Shown here piece by piece: positions 24,278 to 33,753 of a DNA stretch of 64,000 bases. The notes under the pieces are model-generated. The model was not told the origin of the DNA and made no database searches. It saw nothing but the letters and a program-made list of their open reading frames with translations. Position 1 is the first letter of the stretch, and each line of letters begins with the position of its first letter. A program made the position numbers and the translations under genes. Source of the stretch: Natronorubrum thiooxidans. Its GTDB lineage: Archaea > Halobacteriota > Halobacteria > Halobacteriales > Natrialbaceae. The stretch lies in assembly GCF_900156475.1 (NCBI RefSeq), contig NZ_FTNR01000007.1:1-64000 (forward strand), written 5' to 3'.

Positions 24278-25234
24278 TCAGCGAGCCCAGCGACGGGAAC
24301 TGACGAGTGCAGCGAGTGCCAGCGCGAGAATCGCAGTGACGACGCCGAATCCGGGGACTTCGTCGTCGGTGTCAGTGTCATCGTCGTTCGTCTCGCCCGT
24401 CGTTTCGGGTTCGGTGTGCTCGCCGTCGTCGTCACTCGAGTTCTCGTCGTCGGAGACGGGTTCGCCGTCGGCGCCGGTCACCTCGCTATCGAGTTGGAGG
24501 ACGGCGACGACCTGTCCGTGTGAGCCGCCGGGGTAGTAGGTCCAGCCGCCACCGGCGTCCGCGTACGGCTCGGCGGCCTCGATCGGATCGGTGTCGGTGT
24601 CCCACGTGTCGTGTGCCTGTTGGATGTAGCCGACGGTCTCGATTTTGTCGGCGTGTTCGCCCTCGATCTGGATTTCGCCGTACTCGACGGTTCCGTCCTC
24701 GGGCAGACCGTGCAGTTCGATGCAGTGACTATCCATGTAGCCGCTTCCCTGTGGAAGGTCGTCGGTCGTTCCGAACTGGTCGGCATCGAGTGGCCGTTCG
24801 TAGTTGTCGGTCAGCGGGTAGGTGACGGTCATTGGATCGGCGTGGCTGTGCCACGACGTCGACTCACCGGTCGGGAGTGTCACCGTCGTGTTCGGGACGG
24901 TCTCACCGACGATGGGATCACCCGCCTCGTTGAGGAGTGTGACACAGATCTTCGCGGACCCCTCACCGAGATACGGTTCTCGGTACTCATCGCGCGGGTT
25001 GACGTAACTGACCCAGTTGCCGTCACTGGCTTCGTAGTACTCGTCGTCCGGGCCCGGTGCCGCTTCGACATATGCGTCTTCGGAGACGTTCAGTTCGGTG
25101 TCCGAATCGGGGGGCGTGAGGGCCGGATTCGTCGCCGGATCGTCGCTTGCGCCACCGACCGCAGCGACCCCGACCAGTCCGATACAGAACACGACGAACA
25201 GGCCAGTTGTGACGAGTGTTCGCGACCGGACCAT
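24278..25234 (-). CDS. PGF-CTERM surface protein
   Basis: The 318-residue exported protein has a Sec-type signal (MVRSRTLVTTGLFVVFCIGLV) and ends in the PGF-CTERM signal: PGFGVVTAILALALAALV followed by SSRRWAR. Archaeosortase A would cut there and attach a lipid. The mature region (about 45-245) is a beta-rich domain with two widely spaced cysteines (AKICVTLLNEAG and DSHCIELHG). A Thr/Asp/Glu-rich stalk (about 250-290) probably carries O-glycans. No known ligand-binding motif is visible; HSHADP is suggestive of metal but unproven. Confidence 0.85.
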   Translation of the reverse strand: MVRSRTLVTTGLFVVFCIGLVGVAAVGGASDDPATNPALTPPDSDTELNVSEDAYVEAAPGPDDEYYEASDGNWVSYVNPRDEYREPYLGEGSAKICVTLLNEAGDPIVGETVPNTTVTLPTGESTSWHSHADPMTVTYPLTDNYERPLDADQFGTTDDLPQGSGYMDSHCIELHGLPEDGTVEYGEIQIEGEHADKIETVGYIQQAHDTWDTDTDPIEAAEPYADAGGGWTYYPGGSHGQVVAVLQLDSEVTGADGEPVSDDENSSDDDGEHTEPETTGETNDDDTDTDDEVPGFGVVTAILALALAALVSSRRWAR

Positions 25235-25506
25235 GGCTAGTCACCTCCTCGTGTTTGATTCGTCTTCGATCGTTCATACCCGACATCGTATCGCTCAAGA
25301 TGATCATTCGGCCGGTGTCTCGAGGACACGTGCTGTTGTACCCGCGATGGTCGCTGTATCATCAATCGTGACTGTCATGCGATTGGTTGTATATATGAAT
25401 CATCTAACAGGACGTAATACGCTATTAGAGACTATTATCCAGTGCCTACGAACCAGAGACTGTCGTGTCGACACTTGAGGATCGTCGGCAGCACTGTCAG
25501 TCGCGA

Positions 25507-25998
25507 TCAGTCGAGGTCCATTGTGGTCTCGACCAGCGTCTCCAACTCGAAGTCGTTGAGCGGATGGGGTTCGTCCTTTACTGTCTCGACGACGAACTGC
25601 GAACTCGTTCGGACGACTTCGCTGATGCTCTCGTAGTCGCTGATGAGCCGGTGGACCATTTCACGGTCTGCGAGGTGTGCGATCACGACGAAGTCGGTCT
25701 CTCCCATCGTGAAATAAACCTGGTTGACGCCTTCGATCTCGGCGAGTTTGTCCCCGACCTGTGTATGGTACTGCTCGTCGTACTCCGCGATGACTTCCGT
25801 AATAACCGTGATCTCGAGGCCGAGTTTCTCGAGGTCGATATCGAACAGATCGTCCAGGACGATTCCCTCTTCTTTGAGCTTCGTGATCCGATAGTGGACC
25901 GTCGATTTCGGGATATCGGTGTACGCTGCAATTTCGTCTGGGCTCCCCGTGCCGAGTGTCGCGATCGCCTGGAGAATGCGAATGCTGCGCTCGTCCAT
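25507..25998 (-). CDS. Lrp/AsnC family regulator
   Basis: The 163-residue protein has an N-terminal helix-turn-helix (MDERSIRILQAIATLGTGSP ... TDIPKSTVHYRITKLKEEGI) and a C-terminal RAM-like ligand-sensing domain (LEITVITEVIAEYDEQYHTQ ... VNQVYFTMGETDFVVIAHL). Such regulators form dimers or octamers and respond to amino acids or related effectors. It is divergent from the tnpB element, and its promoter may have been altered by that insertion, whose left end lies about 60 bases upstream. Confidence 0.92.
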   Translation of the reverse strand: MDERSIRILQAIATLGTGSPDEIAAYTDIPKSTVHYRITKLKEEGIVLDDLFDIDLEKLGLEITVITEVIAEYDEQYHTQVGDKLAEIEGVNQVYFTMGETDFVVIAHLADREMVHRLISDYESISEVVRTSSQFVVETVKDEPHPLNDFELETLVETTMDLD

Positions 25999-26187
25999 AT
26001 TCCATACAAGGTTGTGGCTGGGTAAACACCATTCGAATGAACAGTTATCGAAAATTCAAGGCGGATACCCCGAGGCTTGACCTCGGGGAGGACGCCGACA
26101 CTCTTCTCCACAAACCACGTCCGATAGCATAGCCGACTCCAAATCCAATATATAATTTTTAAGTATCTCTACATATACTAATGAAGT

Positions 26188-27414
26188 ATGGAGGTTGTTC
26201 GGAATATCCAAGTCAAACTCGACGTGTCCGAAGAGGACTACGAAGTCCTCGATGAGACGTTCGAGCAGTTCCGACAAGCGGCGCAACACGTTGCTGACCA
26301 CGGATGGGACGACAACCCCTACGGAATCACAGACACGAAGAATACACTCCATGAGGAAACGTATTCTGACGTTCGTGAGAAACTCTCCCTGCAATCCAGT
26401 CTCGTTCAAAGTGCCCGCAACCTCGCAACTGACGCCCTCTCAAACTGCAAAGACCGCAAGTTCGATGGCGAGAAAGCCAGCAAGCCCGAGTTCAAAGGCA
26501 CAGTCGTTGTGTACAACGGTCGCACCATCACGTACAACGACGACCACGTCTCCCTCGCTACTGTGGACGACCGCGTGACCGCAGAATACGTCACACCCGT
26601 CAACGAGGACGGCACGCCGTTCGAGGACTACTGGACGGATGAGTGGGAGAAAGCCGAAGCAACACTCCACAAGCGCGATGGCACGTACTACCTCCATGTA
26701 GCCGTGAAGAAAGAAGTCGAACCCGCTGATTCTATCGACGAAGAATCCGAGAACGGAGTGGTTCTCGGTGTTGATTTAAACGTGGATGGGTACGTCGCTG
26801 TCACCAGTACGGGAGCGTTCCTCGGTAACGCAGACTCCCTCAATCACCGTCGAAACGAGTATGAGCGTCGGCGCGGCAATCTGCAACAGACAGGCACTCG
26901 CTCGGCCCACCTCACTATCAAGAGCATCGGCAGCCGATTCGCTCGATGGAGCGCCGACTCCCTCCATCGCATCTCCAGCGAAATCGTTCGAGAAGCCGTG
27001 GAGAACGATTGCACGGCGATTGCGTTCGAGAACCTGAAACACATTCGGAAACGTATCTCGAACGCCTCGAAGTTCCAGCAGTGGGCGTTCCGTGAACTCC
27101 AACGGCACGTCGAATACAAAGCCGAAGAGTACGGTATCGACGTAGATGATGTGGCTCCGGCGTACACGAGTCAGCGGTGTAGTCACGGCGAATGTGGATT
27201 CACGCACGAGAATAACCGTGACGGTGACGAGTTTGAGTGTGTGAAATGCGGAAAGGAACTGCATAGCGATTATAACGCCGCTCGGAATATCGGGTGGCGT
27301 CTTGTTCAGCACTGGCTCAAGTCTGGTGCTGAACGAGCCACAAGTCAACTGGCTCTGAAGTCAGGGACGTTGAACGCGAACGGTCGATTTCGACCTACTG
27401 CCTTACGCAGTTAG
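26188..27414 (+). CDS. tnpB: TnpB of the IS1341-type element
   Basis: The 408-residue RNA-guided nuclease has the RuvC triad Asp196 (VLGVDLNVDG), Glu281 (IAFENLKHI) and Asp361 (HSDYNAARNI), with a zinc finger C-x4-C ... CVKCG. It differs strongly from the IS605 TnpB at 20823, so the two came in separately. An AT-rich promoter (atatataatttttaagtat, 26148-26166) precedes the ATG. Intact residues suggest a working nuclease, with its guide RNA taken from the right-end region after 27414. Confidence 0.93.
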   Translation: MEVVRNIQVKLDVSEEDYEVLDETFEQFRQAAQHVADHGWDDNPYGITDTKNTLHEETYSDVREKLSLQSSLVQSARNLATDALSNCKDRKFDGEKASKPEFKGTVVVYNGRTITYNDDHVSLATVDDRVTAEYVTPVNEDGTPFEDYWTDEWEKAEATLHKRDGTYYLHVAVKKEVEPADSIDEESENGVVLGVDLNVDGYVAVTSTGAFLGNADSLNHRRNEYERRRGNLQQTGTRSAHLTIKSIGSRFARWSADSLHRISSEIVREAVENDCTAIAFENLKHIRKRISNASKFQQWAFRELQRHVEYKAEEYGIDVDDVAPAYTSQRCSHGECGFTHENNRDGDEFECVKCGKELHSDYNAARNIGWRLVQHWLKSGAERATSQLALKSGTLNANGRFRPTALRS

Positions 27415-27433
27415 AGCGGGAGTCCACTGACAA

Positions 27434-27456
27434 GCCTCGGGGCTTGACCCCGAGGC
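27434..27456 (+). repeat. IS1341 right-end hairpin
   Basis: A perfect 9-bp stem gcctcgggg / ccccgaggc with loop cttga, about 20 bases after the tnpB stop. It is a probable part of the guide-RNA scaffold. Confidence 0.65.
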
Positions 27457-27604
27457 AGTTGACTGACGAGCCCCGACCCCTGCGGTCATGGGTGTTGATA
27501 TCCGAACGTCAACCGAGTCTGGTGGGCGATTTCGGGACAAATATTCATCACCTCGATCTGACAATCACGGTTCTATATGAATTATGTTCAACAGCATCTG
27601 ATAA

Positions 27605-27617
27605 GTTAGACTTATTT
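27605..27617 (+). promoter_or_regulatory. TATA-like promoter of accC
   Basis: gttagacttattt lies about 28-38 bases before the GTG start at 27644, which fits a leaderless transcript. Confidence 0.4.
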
Positions 27618-27643
27618 GCCAATAGTTCCCATCACACGGTATT

Positions 27644-28987
27644 GTGTTCGAAAGGGTGCTGATCGCGAACCGCGACGAGATCGCCGTTCGAATCATCCAG
27701 GCATGCACGGAACTCGGTATCGAAGCGGTGGCAGTCTACAGTGATGCGGACGAAGACGCCAAACACGTTCGACTGGCCGACGACGCCTACCACATCGGCA
27801 GCTCGAAAGCAAAAGCGAGCTATCTCGATCAGAACGCGCTCCTCGAGGCTGCGCGCGCGGGTGACGTCGACGCGATCCATCCGGGATACGGCTTTCTCGC
27901 CGAGAACGAATCGTTCGCCGCCAACGTCGAAAACAGCGAGTTCGAGTGGATCGGCCCACCGAGTGACGTGATGGCTGACTTCGGCGAGAAGACCAAAGCC
28001 CGCAAAATCATGCAGGCAGCGGATGTCCCGATCGTTCCCGGTACGACCGAACCGGTAACGTCGGCGGCTGAAGTCGAGGCCTTCGGCGAGGAACACGGCT
28101 ATCCGATCGCGATCAAAGCCGACGGCGGCGGCGGTGGTCGTGGCCTCAAGATCGCCCACGACCCCTCCCAGATCGAATCGAAACTGCAGGAGGCAATCCG
28201 CGAGGGCGAGGCCTACTTCGACAACCCCAGCGTCTACCTCGAGCGGTTCCTCGAGGATCCACGGCACATCGAAGTCCAGATCATCGGCGACGACCACGGC
28301 AACATCCGCCATCTCGGTGAGCGCGATTGCAGCATTCAGCGACGCCAGCAGAAACTCGTAGAGGAGTCGCCCTCGCCGGTGTTAGACGAGGAAACCCGCG
28401 AGGAACTCTGTGCGGCGGCGTGCCGGGGGGCTGCCTCGGCGGACTACGTCAACGCCGGGACAGTCGAGTTCCTCTATGAGGGCGGCGAGTTCTACTTCAT
28501 CGAGGTCAACGCCCGAATTCAGGTCGAACACACTGTTACCGAGGAACTCACCGGGATCGATCTGGTCAAGTGGCAGCTTCGCGTCGCTGCCGGCGAGGAA
28601 CTCGCCTTCTCGCAGGACGATATCGAACCGCGCGGCGCGGCGATCGAGTTCCGGGTCAACGCCGAGGATCCCGACAACGACTTTATTCCGCTGCCCGGCA
28701 CGCTGTCGACGTATCGGCCGGCACGCGGGATCGGCGTTCGCGTCGACGACGGCGTCGATGAGGGTGATTCGATCGCGCCCTTCTACGACTCGATGTTTGC
28801 GAAACTGGTTGTCACCGGCGAGGACCGAGCCGAAGCGATCGCCCGCGGCAAACGCGCACTCGAGGAGACCAGTATCGAGGGCGTGCCGACGACGATCCCG
28901 TTCCACCAGCTGTTGCTCGAGGACGAGGGATTCGTCGCGAACGAACACACGACAACGTACGTCGAGAACGACCTGCTCGCCGAGTAA
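27644..28987 (+). CDS. accC: Biotin carboxylase subunit
   Basis: The 447-residue ATP-grasp enzyme carboxylates biotin on its carrier protein using bicarbonate and ATP. Seen are the N-terminal pre-ATP-grasp domain ([16 protein letters not shown]), the glycine-rich loop [21 protein letters not shown] with [15 protein letters not shown], the metal/catalytic stretch [12 protein letters not shown], and the C-terminal domain. It starts with GTG. It lies apart from its likely partners, the biotin carrier (30602-30844) and PxpB/PxpC, within a cluster reminiscent of bacterial 5-oxoprolinase loci, which also carry accB/accC copies. It may serve that complex rather than acetyl-CoA carboxylase. Confidence 0.94.
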   Translation: MFERVLIANRDEIAVRIIQACTELGIEAVAVYSDADEDAKHVRLADDAYHIGSSKAKASYLDQNALLEAARAGDVDAIHPGYGFLAENESFAANVENSEFEWIGPPSDVMADFGEKTKARKIMQAADVPIVPGTTEPVTSAAEVEAFGEEHGYPIAIKADGGGGGRGLKIAHDPSQIESKLQEAIREGEAYFDNPSVYLERFLEDPRHIEVQIIGDDHGNIRHLGERDCSIQRRQQKLVEESPSPVLDEETREELCAAACRGAASADYVNAGTVEFLYEGGEFYFIEVNARIQVEHTVTEELTGIDLVKWQLRVAAGEELAFSQDDIEPRGAAIEFRVNAEDPDNDFIPLPGTLSTYRPARGIGVRVDDGVDEGDSIAPFYDSMFAKLVVTGEDRAEAIARGKRALEETSIEGVPTTIPFHQLLLEDEGFVANEHTTTYVENDLLAE

Positions 28988-29058
28988 CTTTCCGTTCGGA
29001 GTTTCTCGCCCGTCTCGGTCCAATTTTGCGTTCACTGTCGGTGTGCAGTTAGACCGTC

Positions 29059-29820
29059 TCAGACGACTTCGGGCAGCGACGCGAGTTCGATATCAGTGTC
29101 CTCGAGTCGGTCGTGAATCGCCTCGAGCACCGCGACGGCGTTTGGATTGTCGCCGTGGATACAGATACTGTCCGCGGGAATCGAGATCTCCTCCCCGTTT
29201 GCTGCCTCGACGACGCCGTCGGTGGCGATCGAAACGAACCGATCGGCGACGAGTTCGGGATCGCGATCCTCGAGCGTCTGTTCGACGATCAGGGAGCGAT
29301 CGGCTCGGTAGTCCAGATCGACGTAGCCCTCGAAGACGGCTCGGAGGCCGTCGACGTCCTGTGCGACCTCGTAGATATTCATATCGGTCGCTAGGTAGAT
29401 GAGGTCGTCGTCGACCTCGAGCATGCCTTCCATGACCGCACGGGCGTGGTCGGGGCTCTCCGAGAGCATCGAGTACATCGCTCCGTGCGGTTTGACGTGC
29501 TGGACGGTTGCCCCGTGGCGGCGTGCAAACGCCGTCAGCGCACCGAGCTGGTAGACGACATAATCCCGTACCTCCTCCGGGCTGGCATCGATCTTCCGGC
29601 GTCCGAACCCCATCTTGTCCGGCAGGCCAGGATGAACGCCGATGCCAACGTCGTGTTCGGCGGCCAACTCGACTGTTTCGCGCATGACGTGGGGGTCACC
29701 CGCGTGATAGCCGCCGGCAATGTTCGCGGACGTGATGTAGGGCATGACGGCCTCGTCGTTGCCCATCTCCCAGTTGCCGAAACTCTCGCCCATATCGCAG
29801 TTGATATCGATCGTTGCCAT
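29059..29820 (-). CDS. pxpA: 5-oxoprolinase subunit A (LamB/YcsF family)
   Basis: The 253-residue protein opens MATIDINCDMGESFGNW, the YcsF hallmark, and has ITSANIAGGYHAGDP, GVHPGLPDKMGFGRR, VKPHGAMY and SICIHGDNPNAV. These conserved Asp/His residues form the metal or substrate site. With PxpB and PxpC it cleaves 5-oxoproline to glutamate at the cost of ATP. ATG 29820 begins at the conserved N-terminus. It points the same way as pxpB-pxpC-carrier but is separated from them by the oppositely oriented trmO. Confidence 0.93.
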   Translation of the reverse strand: MATIDINCDMGESFGNWEMGNDEAVMPYITSANIAGGYHAGDPHVMRETVELAAEHDVGIGVHPGLPDKMGFGRRKIDASPEEVRDYVVYQLGALTAFARRHGATVQHVKPHGAMYSMLSESPDHARAVMEGMLEVDDDLIYLATDMNIYEVAQDVDGLRAVFEGYVDLDYRADRSLIVEQTLEDRDPELVADRFVSIATDGVVEAANGEEISIPADSICIHGDNPNAVAVLEAIHDRLEDTDIELASLPEVV

Positions 29821-30054
29821 GGGTGTAATTCTATCACAATCGTGCATATAACTTCCGTCAGGCTGTCCAACGCCGTGACGAAAGCTGCATATTGTCCATA
29901 CAAATCCCGTCGATCTCCTTGCTATTCGAACTGAACTTTTTTGTTGAATTCGAGTGCGAGAGGCGAGAAACTCGTCACTTTGCGGTCACGCAGTTGGACG
30001 GCTACTGCATCCGAATGAGTCACCGCTTTCTTTCTTCGTAACCGATAGTTGAGT

Positions 30055-30543
30055 ATGACCTCCGACCAGTTCGAGTACGATGCTATCGGTGTGATCCGTA
30101 CGCCCTTCGAGTCGCCCGAAGGGATGCCGATCCAATCAGCCGGCACAGACGCTACGGGGACCGTCGAACTTGCGGAGTCGTATGCGGCGGGATTGCAGGA
30201 CCTAGCGGAATTTTCTCACTGTATCTTGCTGTATCATTTCCATGCGTCCGACGACGACGTCTCGTTGACGGTCGAGCCATTTCTGGATGAGGCTGAACGG
30301 GGACTCTTTGCGACCCGTGCGCCACAGCGCCCGAATCCGATCGGCCTCTCGGTCGTCGAAATCGACACCGTCACAGATCGGGAGATAACTGTCAACGGAG
30401 TGGATGTCGTCGACGGAACACCGCTGCTGGACATCAAACCGTTCGTTCCTCAGTTCGATGCCCCGGACGACGTCGACGCAGGCTGGCTCGAGACGTCCCA
30501 GTCGGCAGTTACCGAAAAACGAGCTGACGATCGATTCTGCTGA
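30055..30543 (+). CDS. trmO: TrmO-type tRNA methyltransferase
   Basis: The 162-residue TsaA/TrmO-fold protein uses S-adenosylmethionine to methylate N6-threonylcarbamoyladenosine-37 of certain tRNAs. Characteristic parts are YDAIGVIRTPFESPEGMPIQ at the start, LAEFSHCILLYHFH, the motif TRAPQRPNPIGLSVVEI, and DGTPLLDIKPFVPQFD. It lacks the extra C-terminal domain of bacterial TrmO, as archaeal forms do. It sits alone on the plus strand inside the pxp cluster, with no functional link apparent. Confidence 0.9.
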   Translation: MTSDQFEYDAIGVIRTPFESPEGMPIQSAGTDATGTVELAESYAAGLQDLAEFSHCILLYHFHASDDDVSLTVEPFLDEAERGLFATRAPQRPNPIGLSVVEIDTVTDREITVNGVDVVDGTPLLDIKPFVPQFDAPDDVDAGWLETSQSAVTEKRADDRFC

Positions 30544-30601
30544 CAGCAAAGCGCTGTCTCCGGCACCCAGTTTCGGACCGTTGACGCCTCGCTCGAGATC
30601 G

Positions 30602-30844
30602 TTACTCGATCGTGACGAGTTCTTGATCGGCTTCGATCTCGGCTTCGTCGTCGACGAGGAACTCGCTGATCGTCCCTGCGCTGTCGGCTTCGATATCGTG
30701 GAAGTTCTTCATCACTTCGACGAGACCGATCGTCTCGCCTTCCTCGACGGTGTCTCCCGCTTCGACAAACGGCGGGTCCTCGGGATCTGGACGGCGATAG
30801 AAAACGCCCGGCATCGGTGAGTTGACTGTTGTTTTATCGGACAT
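30602..30844 (-). CDS. accB: Biotin carboxyl carrier protein
   Basis: The 80-residue biotinyl/lipoyl-domain protein has the attachment lysine Lys46 in LVEVMKNFHDIEAD. The usual AMKM box is EVMKN here, a variant seen in carriers linked to PxpB/PxpC. It would shuttle carboxybiotin between biotin carboxylase and a transferase. It lacks the proline-rich N-terminal linker of canonical AccB. It follows pxpC by 82 bases on the same strand, so it probably shares its transcript. Confidence 0.9.
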   Translation of the reverse strand: MSDKTTVNSPMPGVFYRRPDPEDPPFVEAGDTVEEGETIGLVEVMKNFHDIEADSAGTISEFLVDDEAEIEADQELVTIE

Positions 30845-30926
30845 GGTGTGTGTTCTGTGTTGAACTCGGTCTGGATCGGCTTCTTTGTTTTGGCTTTTGT
30901 TCGGATTCGTGTCGGACTGTTGGCTA

Positions 30927-31904
30927 TCAGTCCGTCGACTCGATTTCGGCTCGAATCGTCTCGAGGCGTTCGTCGCGTTCTTTGCGGGCAGCGAGTGCTT
31001 CGTCGACATCGACATCCTCGAAGTACACCGACTTGTGCGTCTGTCGCTGTGCGAGCAGTCCGCGGTCGGCACTGATGACGGTCCCAACGGTCGCGTAGCC
31101 CCCGCCCGTGACCGCATCCTGCAGGAGGACGATCGGTTTCTGGGGCATCTGGATCGAGCCGATGGGGTAGCCGAGGTCGACGACATTTGATGGGTCGGTC
31201 CCGGCACCGAATGGCTGTTCGCGCTCTTTGAACTCCATCTCCGGCCCCTCGAGTCTGTAGCCGATGCGATCCGCTTCCGGCGAGACCGTCCACTCGGCCT
31301 CACAGAGCGTCTCCTTGCTTTCCTCAGTCAGTCGGTAGTCCGTGAGGCCGAGGACGACACGGACGGTGTCTTCGTCAGCATACGCCGGAACGTACTCGTC
31401 GTCGAGTTGCGTCCCGACCAGGTCGGTCGGGGTGTCGTCGGCCTCGCCGATCGGCAGTTCGTCTCCCTCCTCAAGACTCCGTCCTTCGTGACCGCCGATT
31501 CCGACGAGCGTGTACGTCGAGCGACTACCCATTACTTCGGGGACGTCGATCCCGCCGGCGACAGCGAGATACGCACGTGCGCCTTCGGTCGCAAACGCCA
31601 ACTCGAGTTCGTCGCCAGCGTCGACGGCGACGGTTTCCCACGTCCCGATCGACTCGCCGTTGAGACTCGGCGACATGTCAGCACCGGTGATGGCGATGAC
31701 AGTATCCTCGTCGAACGTCGCCGTGATCCCCTGGTAGGTCATCTCGATCGTCGCGGCGTCGGCCTCGTTGCCGACGAGATAGTTTGCGACCGTGTGGGCG
31801 TACTTGTCCATCGCTCCCGACGGGGGCATGCCGATGTGGTAGTGGCCAAAGCGCCCGCGGTCCTGTACCGTACTCGCGATCCCGCCTTCCTGAATGGTGA
31901 TCAT
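30927..31904 (-). CDS. pxpC: 5-oxoprolinase subunit C (KipA family)
   Basis: The 325-residue protein belongs to the biotin-dependent carboxyltransferase/KipA (AHS2) family, with TVQDRGRFGHYHIGMPPSGAMD near the start, AYLAVAGGIDVP, and SIQMPQKPIVLLQDAVTGGG followed by GYATVGTVISAD. AHS1-AHS2 pairs form the carboxyltransferase half of urea carboxylase and also subunits of 5-oxoprolinase. Its start codon overlaps the pxpB stop (ATGA at 31901), a tight couple. Confidence 0.93.
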   Translation of the reverse strand: MITIQEGGIASTVQDRGRFGHYHIGMPPSGAMDKYAHTVANYLVGNEADAATIEMTYQGITATFDEDTVIAITGADMSPSLNGESIGTWETVAVDAGDELELAFATEGARAYLAVAGGIDVPEVMGSRSTYTLVGIGGHEGRSLEEGDELPIGEADDTPTDLVGTQLDDEYVPAYADEDTVRVVLGLTDYRLTEESKETLCEAEWTVSPEADRIGYRLEGPEMEFKEREQPFGAGTDPSNVVDLGYPIGSIQMPQKPIVLLQDAVTGGGYATVGTVISADRGLLAQRQTHKSVYFEDVDVDEALAARKERDERLETIRAEIESTD

Positions 31905-32800
31905 GCGATTTCCTCCGTGAGTTGGTCGGTGTACTCGAGTGGCGATTCGAAGAATTCGTCAGTCGAGAACGTCACCTGTTCGGTGGTGTACTCGTACGTT
32001 CCGGCCTCGACCTCCTCACGGATCGCGTCGTACTCCTCGCGATCGATCCGTCTGTAGTTGAGGATGTCGCCGGGGTTCGGGAGCACCATCGAGTCGTTGA
32101 AGTCGGCCAACTGCTGGTCGACGTCGAGCACTTCGATGGGCGTCCGGCCGTACAGTTGGTAGCCGCCAGCGCCCTGGACCGGGTAGATGACCGAGAACGC
32201 GCCGCCGAATCCGACCGCGCGACTGGGCGTGTCGGTCCGTGGCTCGACGTATTTGGGTACCTCTAGCTGCTGGTCTCGAGGCACCATCTGGAAACACCAC
32301 GGCAGCCCCGGGACGAACCCGACCATCGTGACCATGTGGGGTGCCGAGACGAACGCATCGAGGAAGGATTCGACGTCGTCAAAGCCGTTGAGTTGGGCCG
32401 AGTACTCGAGGTCGGTCCCGTCCGGGTCCTGGTGGCGATCACGGAACTCCATGAGTGTCTCGTGGGTCCACGGATCTTCGAACAGGACGGGCACGTCGAT
32501 GACGCGGGTGTCCCACTCGTAGTTCTCGATGTCGGTCGCCGCTTCGATCTCTTTGAGTTCCGCGATCACCTCGTCCGGATGGATGACGCCGGGATCGATG
32601 CGAAGCATGTAGGAGGCGTTGGCCGGACAGTTCTCGATGATCCCGTCGATATCGCGCTCGGCGACCTGTTGGGTGATCGCCATCGCCTTAAAATTGGCAG
32701 TAAAACTCATTTCCTCCGCGAGCTCGACGAATACGTGGTCATCAGCCCCGTACTCGTATCGTGGCTCGGGAAGCTCCTGTGGTGTAATCTCGCTTGCCAT
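31901..32800 (-). CDS. pxpB: 5-oxoprolinase subunit B (KipI family)
   Basis: The 299-residue KipI/AHS1 protein shows VTMVGFVPGLPWCF, PRTDTPSRAVGFGGAFSVIY and PVQGAGGYQLYGRTPIEVLD, the conserved heart of the family. It is longer than bacterial PxpB (about 220) through an N-terminal stretch and an acidic tail. ATG 32800 was preferred to a GTG at 32827. It heads the pxpB-pxpC-carrier transcription unit. Confidence 0.92.
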   Translation of the reverse strand: MASEITPQELPEPRYEYGADDHVFVELAEEMSFTANFKAMAITQQVAERDIDGIIENCPANASYMLRIDPGVIHPDEVIAELKEIEAATDIENYEWDTRVIDVPVLFEDPWTHETLMEFRDRHQDPDGTDLEYSAQLNGFDDVESFLDAFVSAPHMVTMVGFVPGLPWCFQMVPRDQQLEVPKYVEPRTDTPSRAVGFGGAFSVIYPVQGAGGYQLYGRTPIEVLDVDQQLADFNDSMVLPNPGDILNYRRIDREEYDAIREEVEAGTYEYTTEQVTFSTDEFFESPLEYTDQLTEEIA

Positions 32801-33082
32801 GCTGTACGATGACAATTCAGAGTACACGCATGAATAGATATTGGTCCGTGCGTAACATTCTCACCACATCTCGAATCAAATTCAACCACCGGGCGGGCAG
32901 GGAAATAGCATACAATACCCGAACCGGGTGCGACCGACAGTGTTGCGTGCCTGACTCGAAACCGAGACGATATCCTCAACTGTCGTCGTCAGCGCTCTCG
33001 AGTCCCTGTCTGTCAACCCGGTCGGTCACCGCCAGATTGGATTCCCCAAACTCACTTCCGGGCTGACGTGGGACACCACGTA

Positions 33083-33637
33083 ATGGGAGTTCAAACACGT
33101 CTCCATCGCGAAGTGATCTCGGCGTTCAGTACAGGACCAACGGACGATCGCTCCTCAGACGGTCGTCTCGGCAGATATCTCCTGGTTGCGGTCGGTGCCC
33201 TGGTCGTCGCCTACGTCGTGACTCGAGTACTGGGCTCGAGCGACGACGCTGTCGACGAGATCCGGGAGCGAGCCACGGATGCGGTCCCGGACGACCCAAC
33301 CCAGGCTGCGACCGAGACACTGGATCGAGCTGACGAGGTCGCGACGATCCCGATCGGGGACTCCGAGAGCGACGAACCTGAGCCCGATGCCGAGTCAGCT
33401 ATCGACTCGGACGACGACGTGATCGACGACGCGGAGACGAATGCTGAGTACACTGACGACGAGCGTTCGGCCGACGAAATCGCCGAGCGTGCGGAATCGA
33501 ACGTTCAGGAGGAACCGGCCGAACCGGGCGAGATGACAGTCGATGAGGACGTCGCGGAGGAACTCGTCGACGAGGTCGATACCGACTCGGCGTCCGAAAC
33601 CGAGACCGAGAGCGACAGCGCCGACGACGAGGAGTGA
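33083..33637 (+). CDS. Membrane-anchored acidic protein, function unknown
   Basis: The 184-residue protein has one membrane helix (about 34-51, GRYLLVAVGALVVAYVVTRVL) followed by a highly acidic, Ser/Thr/Glu/Asp-rich tail (SESDEPEPDAESAIDSDDD and similar). No catalytic motif is seen. The tail is probably disordered. ATG 33083 was preferred to GTG 33068. It precedes lhr on the same strand by 116 bases. Confidence 0.7.
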   Translation: MGVQTRLHREVISAFSTGPTDDRSSDGRLGRYLLVAVGALVVAYVVTRVLGSSDDAVDEIRERATDAVPDDPTQAATETLDRADEVATIPIGDSESDEPEPDAESAIDSDDDVIDDAETNAEYTDDERSADEIAERAESNVQEEPAEPGEMTVDEDVAEELVDEVDTDSASETETESDSADDEE

Positions 33638-33753
33638 GGTCGACAGCGCCGCCGACGCCGCGCCGCATCGATTGCAGCGGCTGCCGTCTCGCTCAGCCGC
33701 TCGAGTCGCACGGAACGTGGTGTTTATCCGCCGCTCGTCCCTAACGCGTTCCG

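Larger units (their letters stand above)
26060..27460 (+). mobile_element. IS1341-type element (lone tnpB)
   Basis: The element has hairpins at both ends: ccccgagg-cttga-cctcgggg (26068-26088) and gcctcgggg-cttga-ccccgaggc (27434-27456), with one complete tnpB and no tnpA. Such elements need a TnpA in trans. The left end lies between an Lrp gene and tnpB and the right end before accC. Exact borders are approximate. Confidence 0.75.
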
